Assembly (NCBI GenBank): GCA_021324175.1 | Contig: JAJPJP010000204.1 | Coordinates: 1 to 34,029 of the forward strand | Length of the DNA stretch: 34,029 nucleotides | Reading direction: 5' to 3' | DNA from: Chitinophagia bacterium | GTDB lineage: Bacteria > Bacteroidota > Bacteroidia > Chitinophagales > Chitinophagaceae | The notes under the pieces: generated by a model | The model's input: the letters and a program-made list of their open reading frames with translations, nothing else | Told to the model about the DNA's origin: nothing | Database searches by the model: none | Made by a program: the position numbers and the translations under genes | Shown: positions 1 to 8,059 of the stretch, piece after piece | Numbering within the stretch: position 1 is the stretch's first letter | Layout of the letters: the number at the start of each line of letters is the position of its first letter

Positions 1-454
1 AGGGAAAAATATCCATTTTTATTAGCGGATTGGTTGGATCGAGTTGCAGCAAGGTCGGCATCTCGGTATTAGGAAACGCGGCGGGAATCAGCGAAGAGGG
101 CAACGCATTGGGAATGATATGATAGCTCAATATCTCCTGCAACTGTGCTGCGCTCAACCCCTGAACAGTAACTGGTGTTATGCCTGAAAGGGCGAACGCA
201 TTGTCGTCGGGGGCGAACAACGTCAGGCTGTTGCCAGCAGTATTGAGCACAGAATCAAGTCCCGCTTTCAAGATCGCAGTTTTAAGCGTAGTATAGCTGC
301 CGCCGCTGTCGATTATTTGCCATATTGTTGGTCCGGCATTTCCCGATGGAGGTGCCGACGGCTGCTGATAGTCCTTATTGCAGCCCGCGCTTATAAAGAA
401 AACGAATCCAGCCAGTACCGGTTTCAATATTGAATTAATGTTGAAATACCTCAT
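1..454 (-). CDS. FAS1 (fasciclin) domain lipoprotein, C-terminus cut off by window edge
   Basis: Reading the minus strand from the ATG at 454 gives 151 codons open to the window edge, so the C-terminus is missing. Residues 1-25 form a lipoprotein signal ending FISAGC, with Cys25 as the predicted lipidated residue. A FAS1-like domain follows, with the family's recognisable pieces: a Y-x-T-L-K-x-A-I segment near residue 54, LTLFAPDDNAFA near 77-88, and the SYHIIP core strand near 109-114. FAS1 domains are extracellular adhesion or ligand-binding modules; the ligand here is unknown. The gene starts 36 bases after the stop of the TonB-dependent receptor on the same strand, so the two are probably co-transcribed and the lipoprotein may be the receptor's surface partner (inference). 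Domain call is strong; function is not known. Confidence 0.8.
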   Translation of the reverse strand, partial: MRYFNINSILKPVLAGFVFFISAGCNKDYQQPSAPPSGNAGPTIWQIIDSGGSYTTLKTAILKAGLDSVLNTAGNSLTLFAPDDNAFALSGITPVTVQGLSAAQLQEILSYHIIPNALPSSLIPAAFPNTEMPTLLQLDPTNPLIKMDIFP

Positions 455-490
455 AGTTTAGTCCTTGATTTTTTGATGGGTAACAGTCCA

Positions 491-3217
491 TTAAAACACG
501 TTGTATGCAAATCCGACATAATACAGTCCTCCAACGTCCGAATTGCCAACACCATCCGTGTAGTATTGATTTAAAAGATTTGTTGCACCGATCTTTATTA
601 CAGATTTAATATTGGGAATTTTATAGCTGATTTGCGCGTCCAACGTTCTAATTGACGGCAAGCTTCCATTGGCGAAGTCAGCCTCGTAATTTGGTATTGC
701 ATCTTGCCAGCGTAAAACAATATCGAAGCTCCACAGCCTTTTACGCCCAAACCCCGTGTTTCCAAACGAGGCGTTCGCCCGGTACTTCGGAGCATCAAAA
801 TAGGTGACGAAATTGGGGGGCTGTTTCTGAAGAACGTCGGAGGAACCATTGACACCTATGACAAAGTTGGAAGGTAACCGATAGTCAAGGCTCAGGCCAT
901 AGCCATAGGAGTTTATTACGCCGGGTGCATTGACCGAAACCGAAAAAATAGTCCAATTTGCTGAATTACTTAGCCCGCTGCGGTCACCGGTCTTTGACTG
1001 TATTACTGTGGTTCTTGACAGCAGGTCATGGTTTTGAGCATAGTAACCATACAAATCGATAAGTAACCTTCCGTCTGCTGCCAAAGACTTATAGCCGGCC
1101 TCATAGGAAACAACTGATTCAGGTTTATATGTCCCGAATAATTGGATTTGAGGATTGCCGGACAATACGCTTGATTCTGAATAAACAGGGTTGTTGTTAA
1201 AATCATAAAAATTCCTCAACGCAGGAATGCCCCCGATCAAAATCTCATTGCCACCAACTACAAGATTAATCCATTGGTTCTGATTTGTCGGGAATCGGTA
1301 AGCCGTCTGAAACGACAGGCGGATATTATTGTTCTCGTTTAGCCTGACGACGGCTGTTGCCCGAGGCGTGAAATGTCCCTGAAAATTTTGGTTCTTGTCA
1401 TATCGACCGGAAACTGTAAGTCTCAAAAAGTCATCAAAAAATTTCTTTGATACTTGCGCGTAAGCACCAAATTCGTTTGTCCCGATCTTTCCGGCCGAAT
1501 CTGCAAACAAGGTTCCTTCTGAGTTTAATTCATAACGCTTAAAGTTTGCACCAACCAACACCTCTGCAAAATCGCCAGTGAACTGGGTGAGATTATATTG
1601 TCCTTCAGCGCTGTATAAATCTGTCTTGTCGATAAATCTTCCGCCTCCATCTTTTATAGGCCGCGACCTGACTGAATCAAGTATTTCGTTGAATTGCGCG
1701 CTGCCTTGCACGGGCCTACCAACATCCGCAACAGAACGCGCGTAGTTATGGGCATTAATATTCGATTGGCCAGCTTCAAGGGCACCAAGATAAGCTTCCG
1801 CGTACTGCTCATACCAAATCTCGGAAGGTTTCCATGCCTCGTTGAACAGACGGGTGGTAACTGTTGCATCATATGAATTCCCCGCGTTTTCCTGGGTCGT
1901 ATATGCTCTGAGGAACCAGTTTTTGTTTGTCAGTTCCACTTTGTATTGTGCCATTTTCAAATTCCTCAGCGAATACCGGTCGGCCCCCGTGTAAACCGTA
2001 TTGCCAGTTCCCAGGTATCCCTCCAGCACGGCCTCAGTATTTGGCGTCAGCTTGTAATGGAGTGCTCCCGAAACTTTAAAATTGACCGTATTGGGGCTCA
2101 CCACATATTTCTCGTTATAGCCTGTCCGGGATACATTTATCGGCTTGGTCGTGTCCATTGAATAAATGTATGGAGCCAAAAACGGAGCGAGTTTCGAAAT
2201 TGGCAAAAGAACATTCCTCATAATGTCAATTGTCGTCTCATCTCCATAGACATTTATTCCGTCATAATTCGGATCAGAGTTACGATTACCATAAACTATT
2301 TGGCCGGTTGCCCGGTTATAATCGCGAGTATCGTCGCCGAGCCAATCCTTAGCCTGCGTAAACTCCGCGCCAACTTTGAAAGCAAGTCTGTCAGAAGTTT
2401 TAAATGCCCAGCGGAACGAAACATTGTTATATGGCGAAATTGATCTTTCTCTGCCATCCACGTTCATTGCGCCTTCTTTTGCCTGAAATGAGAACCCCTG
2501 ATATTTAAATGGGTTTTTGCTGGTTATTAATAAAGTCCCGTTCATACCTCCAGAACCATAAAGTGCCGACGATGCCCCAGGCAATAGCTCCATATTGTCT
2601 ACGTCAAGTTCCGTAAGTCCAATTACACTTCCAACCGAAAAGTTCAATCCTGGTGCCTGATTATCCATTCCATCAACTAGTTGGTTCAGTCGTTCATTTC
2701 CACTTGTATTAAAGCCCCTGGTACTGGGAGTCTTAAACGTTAATGAAGACGTGGTCATGTCAACTCCTTTCAAATTCGTCAGTACATCGTAGTAGGAAGA
2801 GGCAGGGGCCGATCTAATGGCTGACGCGCTAACTCGCTCGATTGAGACCGGTGATTCAAGTATACGCTGCGCAATGCGTGATGCGGAGACTACGATTTCC
2901 TGGCCCAAGGTGCTTGCGGGTTTGACTTCTATTTGCAGAAACGCTGAATTGCCGACCGAGACGTCCTGGGTCTCATATCCGATGGAGCTGACGACCAATA
3001 TTATTGGGAAGCTCTTTGAAGTACTCAATCTAAAATTGCCCCGATCGTCTGTGAAAGTGCCTCCGGGAAATCCTTTTATTATAACAGAAACTGCTGGAAC
3101 CGCTTCTTTATTAATGACATTCTGAACGTTACCAGAAATAGTAACCGTTTGAGCAACAGCGTTCAACGTAACAAAAAATATTACCAAGAAAGATATCGGC
3201 ATTAGGTATCTTCTCAT
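491..3217 (-). CDS. TonB-dependent outer-membrane receptor with carboxypeptidase-regulatory-like N-terminal domain
   Basis: 908 residues. A signal peptide (about 1-22, ending NAVAQ) is followed by a CarboxypepD_reg-like beta-sandwich (about 25-95, with GNVQNV and TDDRGNFRLS). The plug domain (about 115-240) has the typical RGFN, DGMDNQAPG and LPGASSALYGSGGMNG segments. The rest is a long beta-barrel ending in a terminal phenylalanine (YNVF), as expected for an outer-membrane barrel. It should import a substrate too large for porins, powered by TonB/ExbBD. The substrate is not evident: it is shorter than most SusC proteins and no SusD gene follows. Instead the next gene downstream encodes a FAS1 lipoprotein. 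The ATG at 3217 places the signal peptide correctly. Its promoter must lie in the 132-base divergent gap shared with purC. Confidence 0.93.
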   Translation of the reverse strand: MRRYLMPISFLVIFFVTLNAVAQTVTISGNVQNVINKEAVPAVSVIIKGFPGGTFTDDRGNFRLSTSKSFPIILVVSSIGYETQDVSVGNSAFLQIEVKPASTLGQEIVVSASRIAQRILESPVSIERVSASAIRSAPASSYYDVLTNLKGVDMTTSSLTFKTPSTRGFNTSGNERLNQLVDGMDNQAPGLNFSVGSVIGLTELDVDNMELLPGASSALYGSGGMNGTLLITSKNPFKYQGFSFQAKEGAMNVDGRERSISPYNNVSFRWAFKTSDRLAFKVGAEFTQAKDWLGDDTRDYNRATGQIVYGNRNSDPNYDGINVYGDETTIDIMRNVLLPISKLAPFLAPYIYSMDTTKPINVSRTGYNEKYVVSPNTVNFKVSGALHYKLTPNTEAVLEGYLGTGNTVYTGADRYSLRNLKMAQYKVELTNKNWFLRAYTTQENAGNSYDATVTTRLFNEAWKPSEIWYEQYAEAYLGALEAGQSNINAHNYARSVADVGRPVQGSAQFNEILDSVRSRPIKDGGGRFIDKTDLYSAEGQYNLTQFTGDFAEVLVGANFKRYELNSEGTLFADSAGKIGTNEFGAYAQVSKKFFDDFLRLTVSGRYDKNQNFQGHFTPRATAVVRLNENNNIRLSFQTAYRFPTNQNQWINLVVGGNEILIGGIPALRNFYDFNNNPVYSESSVLSGNPQIQLFGTYKPESVVSYEAGYKSLAADGRLLIDLYGYYAQNHDLLSRTTVIQSKTGDRSGLSNSANWTIFSVSVNAPGVINSYGYGLSLDYRLPSNFVIGVNGSSDVLQKQPPNFVTYFDAPKYRANASFGNTGFGRKRLWSFDIVLRWQDAIPNYEADFANGSLPSIRTLDAQISYKIPNIKSVIKIGATNLLNQYYTDGVGNSDVGGLYYVGFAYNVF

Positions 3218-3314
3218 AATGCAAGTTTTTGTTAAGATTTGATAGCAAAGTACATATTGTAAATGTTCCTAAAAATTTTTTGTTTCATTCATGCCCCGCA
3301 CCTGTTTATTGAGG

Positions 3315-3345
3315 TTTGGAATTCCGTCGGCCCCTTGTATATTCG
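3315..3345 (+). promoter_or_regulatory. Bacteroidota-type promoter of purC, apparently leaderless
   Basis: TTTG at 3315-3318 is followed after exactly 19 bases by TATATTCG at 3338-3345. This fits the Bacteroidota sigma factor pattern TTTG-N19-TAnnTTTG with seven of eight matches in the -7 box. Transcription would begin only a few bases after 3345, at or next to the purC ATG (3350), so the message would have almost no 5' leader. Not experimentally supported. Confidence 0.5.
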
Positions 3346-3349
3346 ATGA

Positions 3350-4282
3350 ATGAAACAGCTACAATTTCCGAAGCAAAGTGGCTTTTACAGAGGCAAAGTG
3401 CGGGATGTTTATACGATCGCAAACAATTGGCTCGTAATGATTGCTTCAGACCGAATATCTGCCTTTGACGTTGTCCTGCCGCGAACTATTCCCTTCAAGG
3501 GCCAGGTGCTGAATCAAGTCGCCGCATACATGCTTAAGGCGTCTGCCGATATTTGCCCGAATTGGCTTATCGAAGTCCCCGCCCCAAATGCCGCAATTGG
3601 TCGAAAATGCGAACCTTATTTAATTGAAATGGTTGTTCGTGGAAACCTTTCAGGCCATGCGTGGAGGACGTACGCGAGTGGTAAGCGCGAAATTTGCGGC
3701 GAAAAGTTACCAGAAGGACTTAAGGAAAATGATTTCCTGCCATCCCCGATTATAACTCCGTCGACTAAGGCAACTGTCGGCCACGATGAAGATATTTCCA
3801 GAAATGACATAATTGGACGCCGGCTTGTCGGTGAAAATGAATATTTCCAAATCGAACGATTTGCGCTTTCGTTATTTGCCCGTGGGAACGAAATTGCCGC
3901 AAAGAGAGGTTTGATCCTCGCTGACACCAAGTATGAATTCGGCCGGATGAACGGAGAAATTTATTTAATAGATGAGATCCATACTCCTGATTCTTCCCGC
4001 TATTTTTATTCGGAAGGGTTCGCTGAACGTCAACGCAATAATGAAAAGCAAAAACAACTGAGCAAAGAATTTGTGCGAGAATGGCTCATAGCCAACGAAT
4101 TTATGGGTAAAGATGGTCAAAAATTGCCCGAAATGACGGACGAATGGATTTCAGCCATCACTAACCGTTATATTGAGCTTTACGAAAGAATTATTGGTGA
4201 AAGATTTGTTCCAGTCAAAATGAGTGATGAAGAAATCTTCCAACACATTCTATACTCGCTTGCAAACATAAACCCCCAGTGA
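3350..4282 (+). CDS. purC: Phosphoribosylaminoimidazole-succinocarboxamide synthase (SAICAR synthetase)
   Basis: 310 residues, full length for the long form of the family. It catalyses the ATP-dependent joining of CAIR and aspartate to SAICAR in de novo purine synthesis, in the cytoplasm. Visible family signatures are FYRGKVRDVY near the start (glycine-rich nucleotide loop), IASDRISAFDVVLP at about 31-44, VVRGNLSGHAW at about 95-105, ADTKYEFG at about 190-197, and the IDEIHTPDSSRY segment at about 207-218. No other purine gene is nearby, so it is transcribed alone, divergently from the TonB-dependent receptor. The ATG at 3350 starts immediately before the conserved N-terminal strand. An overlapping ATG at 3346 is out of frame. 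Confidence 0.97.
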   Translation: MKQLQFPKQSGFYRGKVRDVYTIANNWLVMIASDRISAFDVVLPRTIPFKGQVLNQVAAYMLKASADICPNWLIEVPAPNAAIGRKCEPYLIEMVVRGNLSGHAWRTYASGKREICGEKLPEGLKENDFLPSPIITPSTKATVGHDEDISRNDIIGRRLVGENEYFQIERFALSLFARGNEIAAKRGLILADTKYEFGRMNGEIYLIDEIHTPDSSRYFYSEGFAERQRNNEKQKQLSKEFVREWLIANEFMGKDGQKLPEMTDEWISAITNRYIELYERIIGERFVPVKMSDEEIFQHILYSLANINPQ

Positions 4283-4308
4283 CCCCATAGACGCCCTTCG
4301 TTTTATCA

Positions 4309-4350
4309 TCACTAAACCTAATTCAGGCGGCTTTTTGATCGCTTTAGTGA
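4309..4350. repeat. 8-base inverted repeat between purC and the DUF2911 gene
   Basis: TCACTAAA (4309-4316) and TTTAGTGA (4343-4350) are perfect inverted copies separated by 26 bases. It lies just after purC and could be a weak terminator stem or a binding site. There is no T-run after it, so a role as an intrinsic terminator is doubtful. Confidence 0.25.
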
Positions 4351-4443
4351 CCTAAAATACCGGTTGGGTATAGTTCATTACCGTGGGATAATGCATTTCG
4401 TAAATTGATTGTGCTCAATAATTCATTGATAAAATCTACTCAC

Positions 4444-5529
4444 ATGCGTAAATTATTTGCAAGCGTTGCATCTATTCCTCTTATTTTGATGTTTTGTCAA
4501 TTCGCGGCAGCACAGGGAATAACTGCTCCACGCGTTCCAAGCCCTTCGGCAGTAGTTTCACAAACAATCGGAATTTCAACCGTAGAAGTTAATTATTCCC
4601 GGCCGTCAGTGAAAGGGCGCGCAATTTGGGGTGGCCTAGTTTCGTATGGTTATAATGTCCAGGCGGTAGGCGCGGGGAATTCCGCTCCCTGGCGTGCTGG
4701 GGCGAATGAAAATACTGTCATCAAATTTTCTGATGACGCGACTGTCGAAGGGCACCTGGTGCCTGCCGGAAGCTATGGTCTTTTCTTTGTCATTAATCAG
4801 GACAACACAGGCGAAGTAATTCTTTCCAAGGATTACAAGTCTTGGGGAAGTTTTTACTATGATCCAAAGAATGACCTCATTCGATCAAAGATTGACCTTC
4901 GTGAAATTCCTCACACGGAAATGCTCACTTATGATTTCATCAATTTGACAAAAAATTCTGGCGAACTGGTTCTGAATTGGGAAAAGAAGCAATTCCCGGT
5001 GAAAATTGAATTTGCCGTTGACGAAATCGTAATGAAGAATGCTGAGGCGGAATTAAAGGGCCAAAGATTTTTCAACTGGACAGGATTCGCTTCTGCCGCT
5101 GCATATGCCCTGCAAAACAAAACTCACTACGACGAAGGATTGGTTTGGATTGATAAAGCAATTGGGATGAATCGAAACTTTACGACCTTAAATACGAAAA
5201 CGGGACTACTCCGCGAGCTTAACCGTACTGCCGAAGCCGACAAAACCTATAACGAAGCGTTATCTGTTGCCACAGAAATCGAGCTCAACAATTTTGGATA
5301 CCAGCTATTAGCTGAAGGCCAACAAGATAAAGCTATCGAGGTATTTATTGTGAATACTCAAAAAAACCCAAAAAGCGCTAATGTTTGGGACAGTCTGGGT
5401 GAATGCTATGCGCTTATAGGTGACAAAAAAAACGCGATAAGCAATTTTAAGAAATCACTTAGCCTAAATCCCCCTCCAGCGACCAAGGCTAATTCTGAGA
5501 AATATTTGAAACAACTTGGTGCAATGTAA
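4444..5529 (+). CDS. Secreted DUF2911 protein with C-terminal TPR repeats
   Basis: 361 residues from the ATG at 4444. An in-frame TTG 39 bases upstream only adds residues ahead of a clear signal peptide, so I prefer the ATG. The signal peptide (1 to about 24) ends FAAAQ. The DUF2911 domain spans about 25-195, with VNYSRPSVKGRAIWGGL near the start, the W-R-x-G-A-N-E-N-T motif, VPAGSYGLFF and DYKSWGSFYY. Its biochemical role is unknown. From about 220 to the end are tetratricopeptide-like helices, including NVWDSLGECYALIGDKKNAI, typical of protein-protein interaction. The protein is probably periplasmic. It stands alone, 161 bases after purC, with a long non-coding stretch behind it. Confidence 0.88.
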   Translation: MRKLFASVASIPLILMFCQFAAAQGITAPRVPSPSAVVSQTIGISTVEVNYSRPSVKGRAIWGGLVSYGYNVQAVGAGNSAPWRAGANENTVIKFSDDATVEGHLVPAGSYGLFFVINQDNTGEVILSKDYKSWGSFYYDPKNDLIRSKIDLREIPHTEMLTYDFINLTKNSGELVLNWEKKQFPVKIEFAVDEIVMKNAEAELKGQRFFNWTGFASAAAYALQNKTHYDEGLVWIDKAIGMNRNFTTLNTKTGLLRELNRTAEADKTYNEALSVATEIELNNFGYQLLAEGQQDKAIEVFIVNTQKNPKSANVWDSLGECYALIGDKKNAISNFKKSLSLNPPPATKANSEKYLKQLGAM

Positions 5530-5950
5530 AGACATATTCTTTTCCGAAGGCCTATAACAATGGGCCGGTTTGGTGTTGTTGCCTGTTTGGTCAACAATGA
5601 ATGATGCCAAAGTCAGGGTTTTTTCTGCTTTAATCAAAAAAGACCAGTCAGCGATTTTAAATTCCAGACTAATCACAAAGCGTGATTCAGGTCTACCCAC
5701 ATTCTTCTGAAATAAGAATCCCGAAAGGCGTTTTTCAATCAGTTTAGGTTCATTTTTTTTCCTTCTAAGTGAGGTGGAAGTTGCATGCAGGGTAAATAAC
5801 CATACTTACACATAATTCATTGATTCAAGCGGCTGTAAAACAAAATGCTCAGTCACGATCCCCGGAAAAGGCTACTGATAACAACTTAACATGCTCTGAC
5901 GTTAGTAAAAATCTTACGATTTTTGTAGTTCACTAAATATCGGATTAAAT
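5530..5950. other. 421-base intergenic stretch without a recognisable gene
   Basis: No reading frame here shows protein-like composition or a recognisable family, and no tRNA cloverleaf was found. The stretch is A/T-rich and contains small inverted repeats, including TTGTTG/CAACAA near 5575-5595 and the 7-base stem described separately at 5907-5924. It separates the DUF2911 gene from the 154-residue orphan and may hold the orphan's promoter, but no clear TAnnTTTG element was seen close to that gene's start. Confidence 0.5.
5907..5924. repeat. Small A/T hairpin upstream of the 154-residue orphan
   Basis: AAAAATC (5907-5913), loop TTAC, GATTTTT (5918-5924): a perfect 7-base stem with a 4-base loop, ending 26 bases before the ATG at 5951. 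It could act as an RNA hairpin in the leader or as a weak terminator. Only one G-C pair supports it. Confidence 0.3.
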
Positions 5951-6415
5951 ATGTCAGAGAGAACTAATTCGTTGTTGGCCTTCGCTGGTATTGCAGTTGC
6001 CGCTTTCCCGATTTTTGTCGGATTGTATGAGTACAAAGCAAACAATGAAAGAGAGTTTGAGAAGAATTTCTTAAGCCAGCAAAGTATTGTATATGATGAA
6101 TTGTTAGGAGATCTGGGTGGGATTTCGACGTCAATTAGCAATCCTTATGATTCTACCTCGCAGGCAAATTACAATTTGGCAAAATTCAATTTCAATCAGC
6201 TATACTATGGTAAACTCAACCTGTACCAGAATCCGACCATCGAGTTGCTCACTGATTCACTATATAATTTGATAAATAGTTACGATAGCATCCGATCGTC
6301 AAATTCGCTTCGTCGGGAGATCCTGGACAGACTAATTGATACAATTCAAACCAAAGTATATAATTTATCTGTTGAGTGTAAAAAGTCTCTGAAGAAAACG
6401 TACAACCTTCAATAA
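5951..6415 (+). CDS. Small membrane-anchored protein of unknown function
   Basis: 154 residues. I do not recognise the family. Residues about 8-27 (LLAFAGIAVAAFPIFVGLYE) form one hydrophobic segment, likely an N-terminal membrane anchor. The rest is predicted soluble and largely helical, rich in Asn, Ser, Tyr and Leu. The C-terminal part (REILDRLIDTIQTKVYNL) looks amphipathic or coiled-coil-like. The layout, one membrane helix followed by a helical region, recalls small accessory proteins annotated as hypothetical in many Bacteroidota. The gene is isolated: 421 bases of non-coding sequence lie before it and trhO converges on it from the right. Codon use looks protein-like, so I think it is real. 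Confidence 0.6.
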   Translation: MSERTNSLLAFAGIAVAAFPIFVGLYEYKANNEREFEKNFLSQQSIVYDELLGDLGGISTSISNPYDSTSQANYNLAKFNFNQLYYGKLNLYQNPTIELLTDSLYNLINSYDSIRSSNSLRREILDRLIDTIQTKVYNLSVECKKSLKKTYNLQ

Positions 6416-6447
6416 AAAGAACATTCATACTGATCATCAAATGGTCC

Positions 6448-6476
6448 GGGTGACACTACCTGAAGATGGTGCACCC
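6448..6476. terminator. Possible bidirectional hairpin between convergent genes
   Basis: GGGTG-A-CAC (6448-6456) can pair with GTGCACCC (6469-6476), giving an 8-base-pair stem with one bulged A, in the 71-base gap between the orphan gene (ending 6415, plus) and trhO (ending 6487, minus). The position fits a shared terminator. There is no good T-run on either side. Confidence 0.3.
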
Positions 6477-6486
6477 TGATATTCCC

Positions 6487-7575
6487 TCAAGTCTCTGGCA
6501 AATGCTTATTTCCAGCAGGTGTCAACATTTCATCGTGATTTTCGTTCAAGGTTGACGAGGTTAGCCGTTTTCTTGATTTGTTGAATACGTTTCGTCCTTT
6601 GTTAATGCCTTTTCGGAATATGCCTCTTTCTTTTTCAGGCAATTGTATAAATTTCTGGCACTCGACCGAACAACAACCTTCAAATTTGATTGCGCATTTG
6701 TCACATTGAATAAACAGCAAATGGCACCCTTCATTGCGACAATTGGTATGATTATCGGCGGGCTGACCACATTGGTGACACCGTGAAATTACCTCTCTGG
6801 TTATTTTTTCGCCCAGACGGTCGTCGAACACAAAATTTTTTCCATGGAACTTGTTGGGCAATGACAGTTCTCTAACAGTGTTGCAATAATGAATAATTCC
6901 GCCATCCAAGTGAAAAACGTTTTTAAAACCATGATGTTTTAGATATGCACTAGCTTTTTCGCATCGGATTCCACCTGTACAGTACAAGACGATATTTTTC
7001 TCCTTCTTTTCTTTTAGCATGTCAACCGCCATTGGCAGCTGTTCCCTAAACGTGTCAGATGGGATTTCCGTCGCATTTTCAAAATGCCCTACTTCATACT
7101 CATAATGATTCCGCATATCAACGATGACAGTGCCATCTTCGTCGGACAGTCGGTTGAATGTGGCAGCATCCACGTAAGTCCCGATTTTTTCTAAACTGAA
7201 TGACGGATCGCTTATGCCATCCGCCACTATTTTTTCTCGTATTTTTATTTTGAGGACCCAAAACGACTTGCCGTTATCGTTGATCGCCTGGTTTAACCTA
7301 ATCCCCGACAGCGAATCCACGGACCGTAAATACTTTTCTACGTTATCTAATTCAGGCAAAGGAACACTGATCTGGGCATTGATCCCTTCAGGTGCAATAT
7401 AGATTCTCCCGAACACGCCAAAACTTTGCAACGAGTGGTACAACTCGTCACGAAATTTAGTGGTGTCGCTTACCGGGAAATACTTGTAAAATGATAGTGT
7501 AATGCGAGAATGAATTTCTTCCCGTAGTCTGCGTTTTAACTCTTTCTGTGAAATGCGATTATGTCGTACGGCCAT
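6487..7575 (-). CDS. trhO: tRNA uridine(34) hydroxylase TrhO (rhodanese-domain protein, UPF0176)
   Basis: 362 residues from the ATG at 7575; an in-frame GTG at 7596 would add seven unconserved residues. The family carries out oxygen-dependent 5-hydroxylation of U34 in tRNA. An N-terminal UPF0176 domain (about 25-125, with GRIYIAPEGINAQIS) precedes a rhodanese domain (about 145-235), with the active-site loop CTGGIRCEK and the catalytic cysteine at about 199. A cysteine-rich C-terminal region follows (about 265-310, CHQC then paired cysteines), likely a metal-binding knuckle, and then a basic tail. Length and domain order fit the family. A perfect -7 element lies 47 bases upstream of the ATG, and the gene is probably transcribed on its own. 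Confidence 0.92.
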   Translation of the reverse strand: MAVRHNRISQKELKRRLREEIHSRITLSFYKYFPVSDTTKFRDELYHSLQSFGVFGRIYIAPEGINAQISVPLPELDNVEKYLRSVDSLSGIRLNQAINDNGKSFWVLKIKIREKIVADGISDPSFSLEKIGTYVDAATFNRLSDEDGTVIVDMRNHYEYEVGHFENATEIPSDTFREQLPMAVDMLKEKKEKNIVLYCTGGIRCEKASAYLKHHGFKNVFHLDGGIIHYCNTVRELSLPNKFHGKNFVFDDRLGEKITREVISRCHQCGQPADNHTNCRNEGCHLLFIQCDKCAIKFEGCCSVECQKFIQLPEKERGIFRKGINKGRNVFNKSRKRLTSSTLNENHDEMLTPAGNKHLPET

Positions 7576-7621
7576 AGGTGGAAATTTGCAGTACACTTTT
7601 CTGATGAAAAAATTTCGTGTG

Positions 7622-7629
7622 CAAAATTA
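7622..7629 (-). promoter_or_regulatory. -7 promoter element upstream of trhO
   Basis: The minus strand reads TAATTTTG from 7629 to 7622, a full match to TAnnTTTG, about 47 bases before the trhO ATG. No convincing TTTG -33 element sits 19 bases further upstream. Confidence 0.4.
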
Positions 7630-7711
7630 CGCCAAATTCAGGATTTGCGGGTAATTCCGGCTGATTCCTGTGAAACAAATAATTACATAATTGCAAGCCA
7701 GACCGAGTTTA

Positions 7712-8059
7712 TTATTTTGACGCAGGTCGTAAATAGCTTGCCGCAAGTGCTGAAAGGCCGCCAACGATCCCGCCAATAATTGCCGTAGTAAAGATTAGCA
7801 AATATGATGAACCACCCAATGGAAGTATTTGTGCAATCTTTTGCGATAATATGCTGTTGTTCTTGAAATCAATCCACCAGGACAGGATTCCCCATTCTAA
7901 AAAGATACCAACAAAGCCGGCGAAGAAACATTTCCGCGAGTTCTGAGGGATGATTACGCTGACTATGAATGATGCACCAGCAATTTCCCACCAAGGCAAC
8001 CATAAGCCACCGACAAAGCTCAAAAGAGCGGTCAACAATAGAGCGATCAAAAACTTCAT
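7712..8059 (-). CDS. Small integral membrane protein coupled to the penicillin-acylase gene
   Basis: 115 residues, mostly hydrophobic. Three or four membrane segments are visible: about 3-22 (LIALLLTALLSFVGGLWLPW), 24-38, 44-62 and 84-108 (glycine-rich, AIIGGIVGGLSALAASYL). I do not recognise a named family, and function is unknown. Its ATG overlaps the TGA stop of the upstream acylase gene in the sequence ATGA (8056-8059), which suggests translational coupling and a shared transcript. The partner's nature hints at an envelope role, but that is inference. It lies 136 bases before the trhO start on the same strand, with a separate promoter for trhO in between. Confidence 0.75.
   Translation of the reverse strand: MKFLIALLLTALLSFVGGLWLPWWEIAGASFIVSVIIPQNSRKCFFAGFVGIFLEWGILSWWIDFKNNSILSQKIAQILPLGGSSYLLIFTTAIIGGIVGGLSALAASYLRPASK

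Noticed and set aside
2817-3125. Open frame of 102 codons on the plus strand inside the TonB-dependent receptor gene
   Set aside because: Antisense to the conserved N-terminal and plug domains; no recognisable protein pattern and no start signal.
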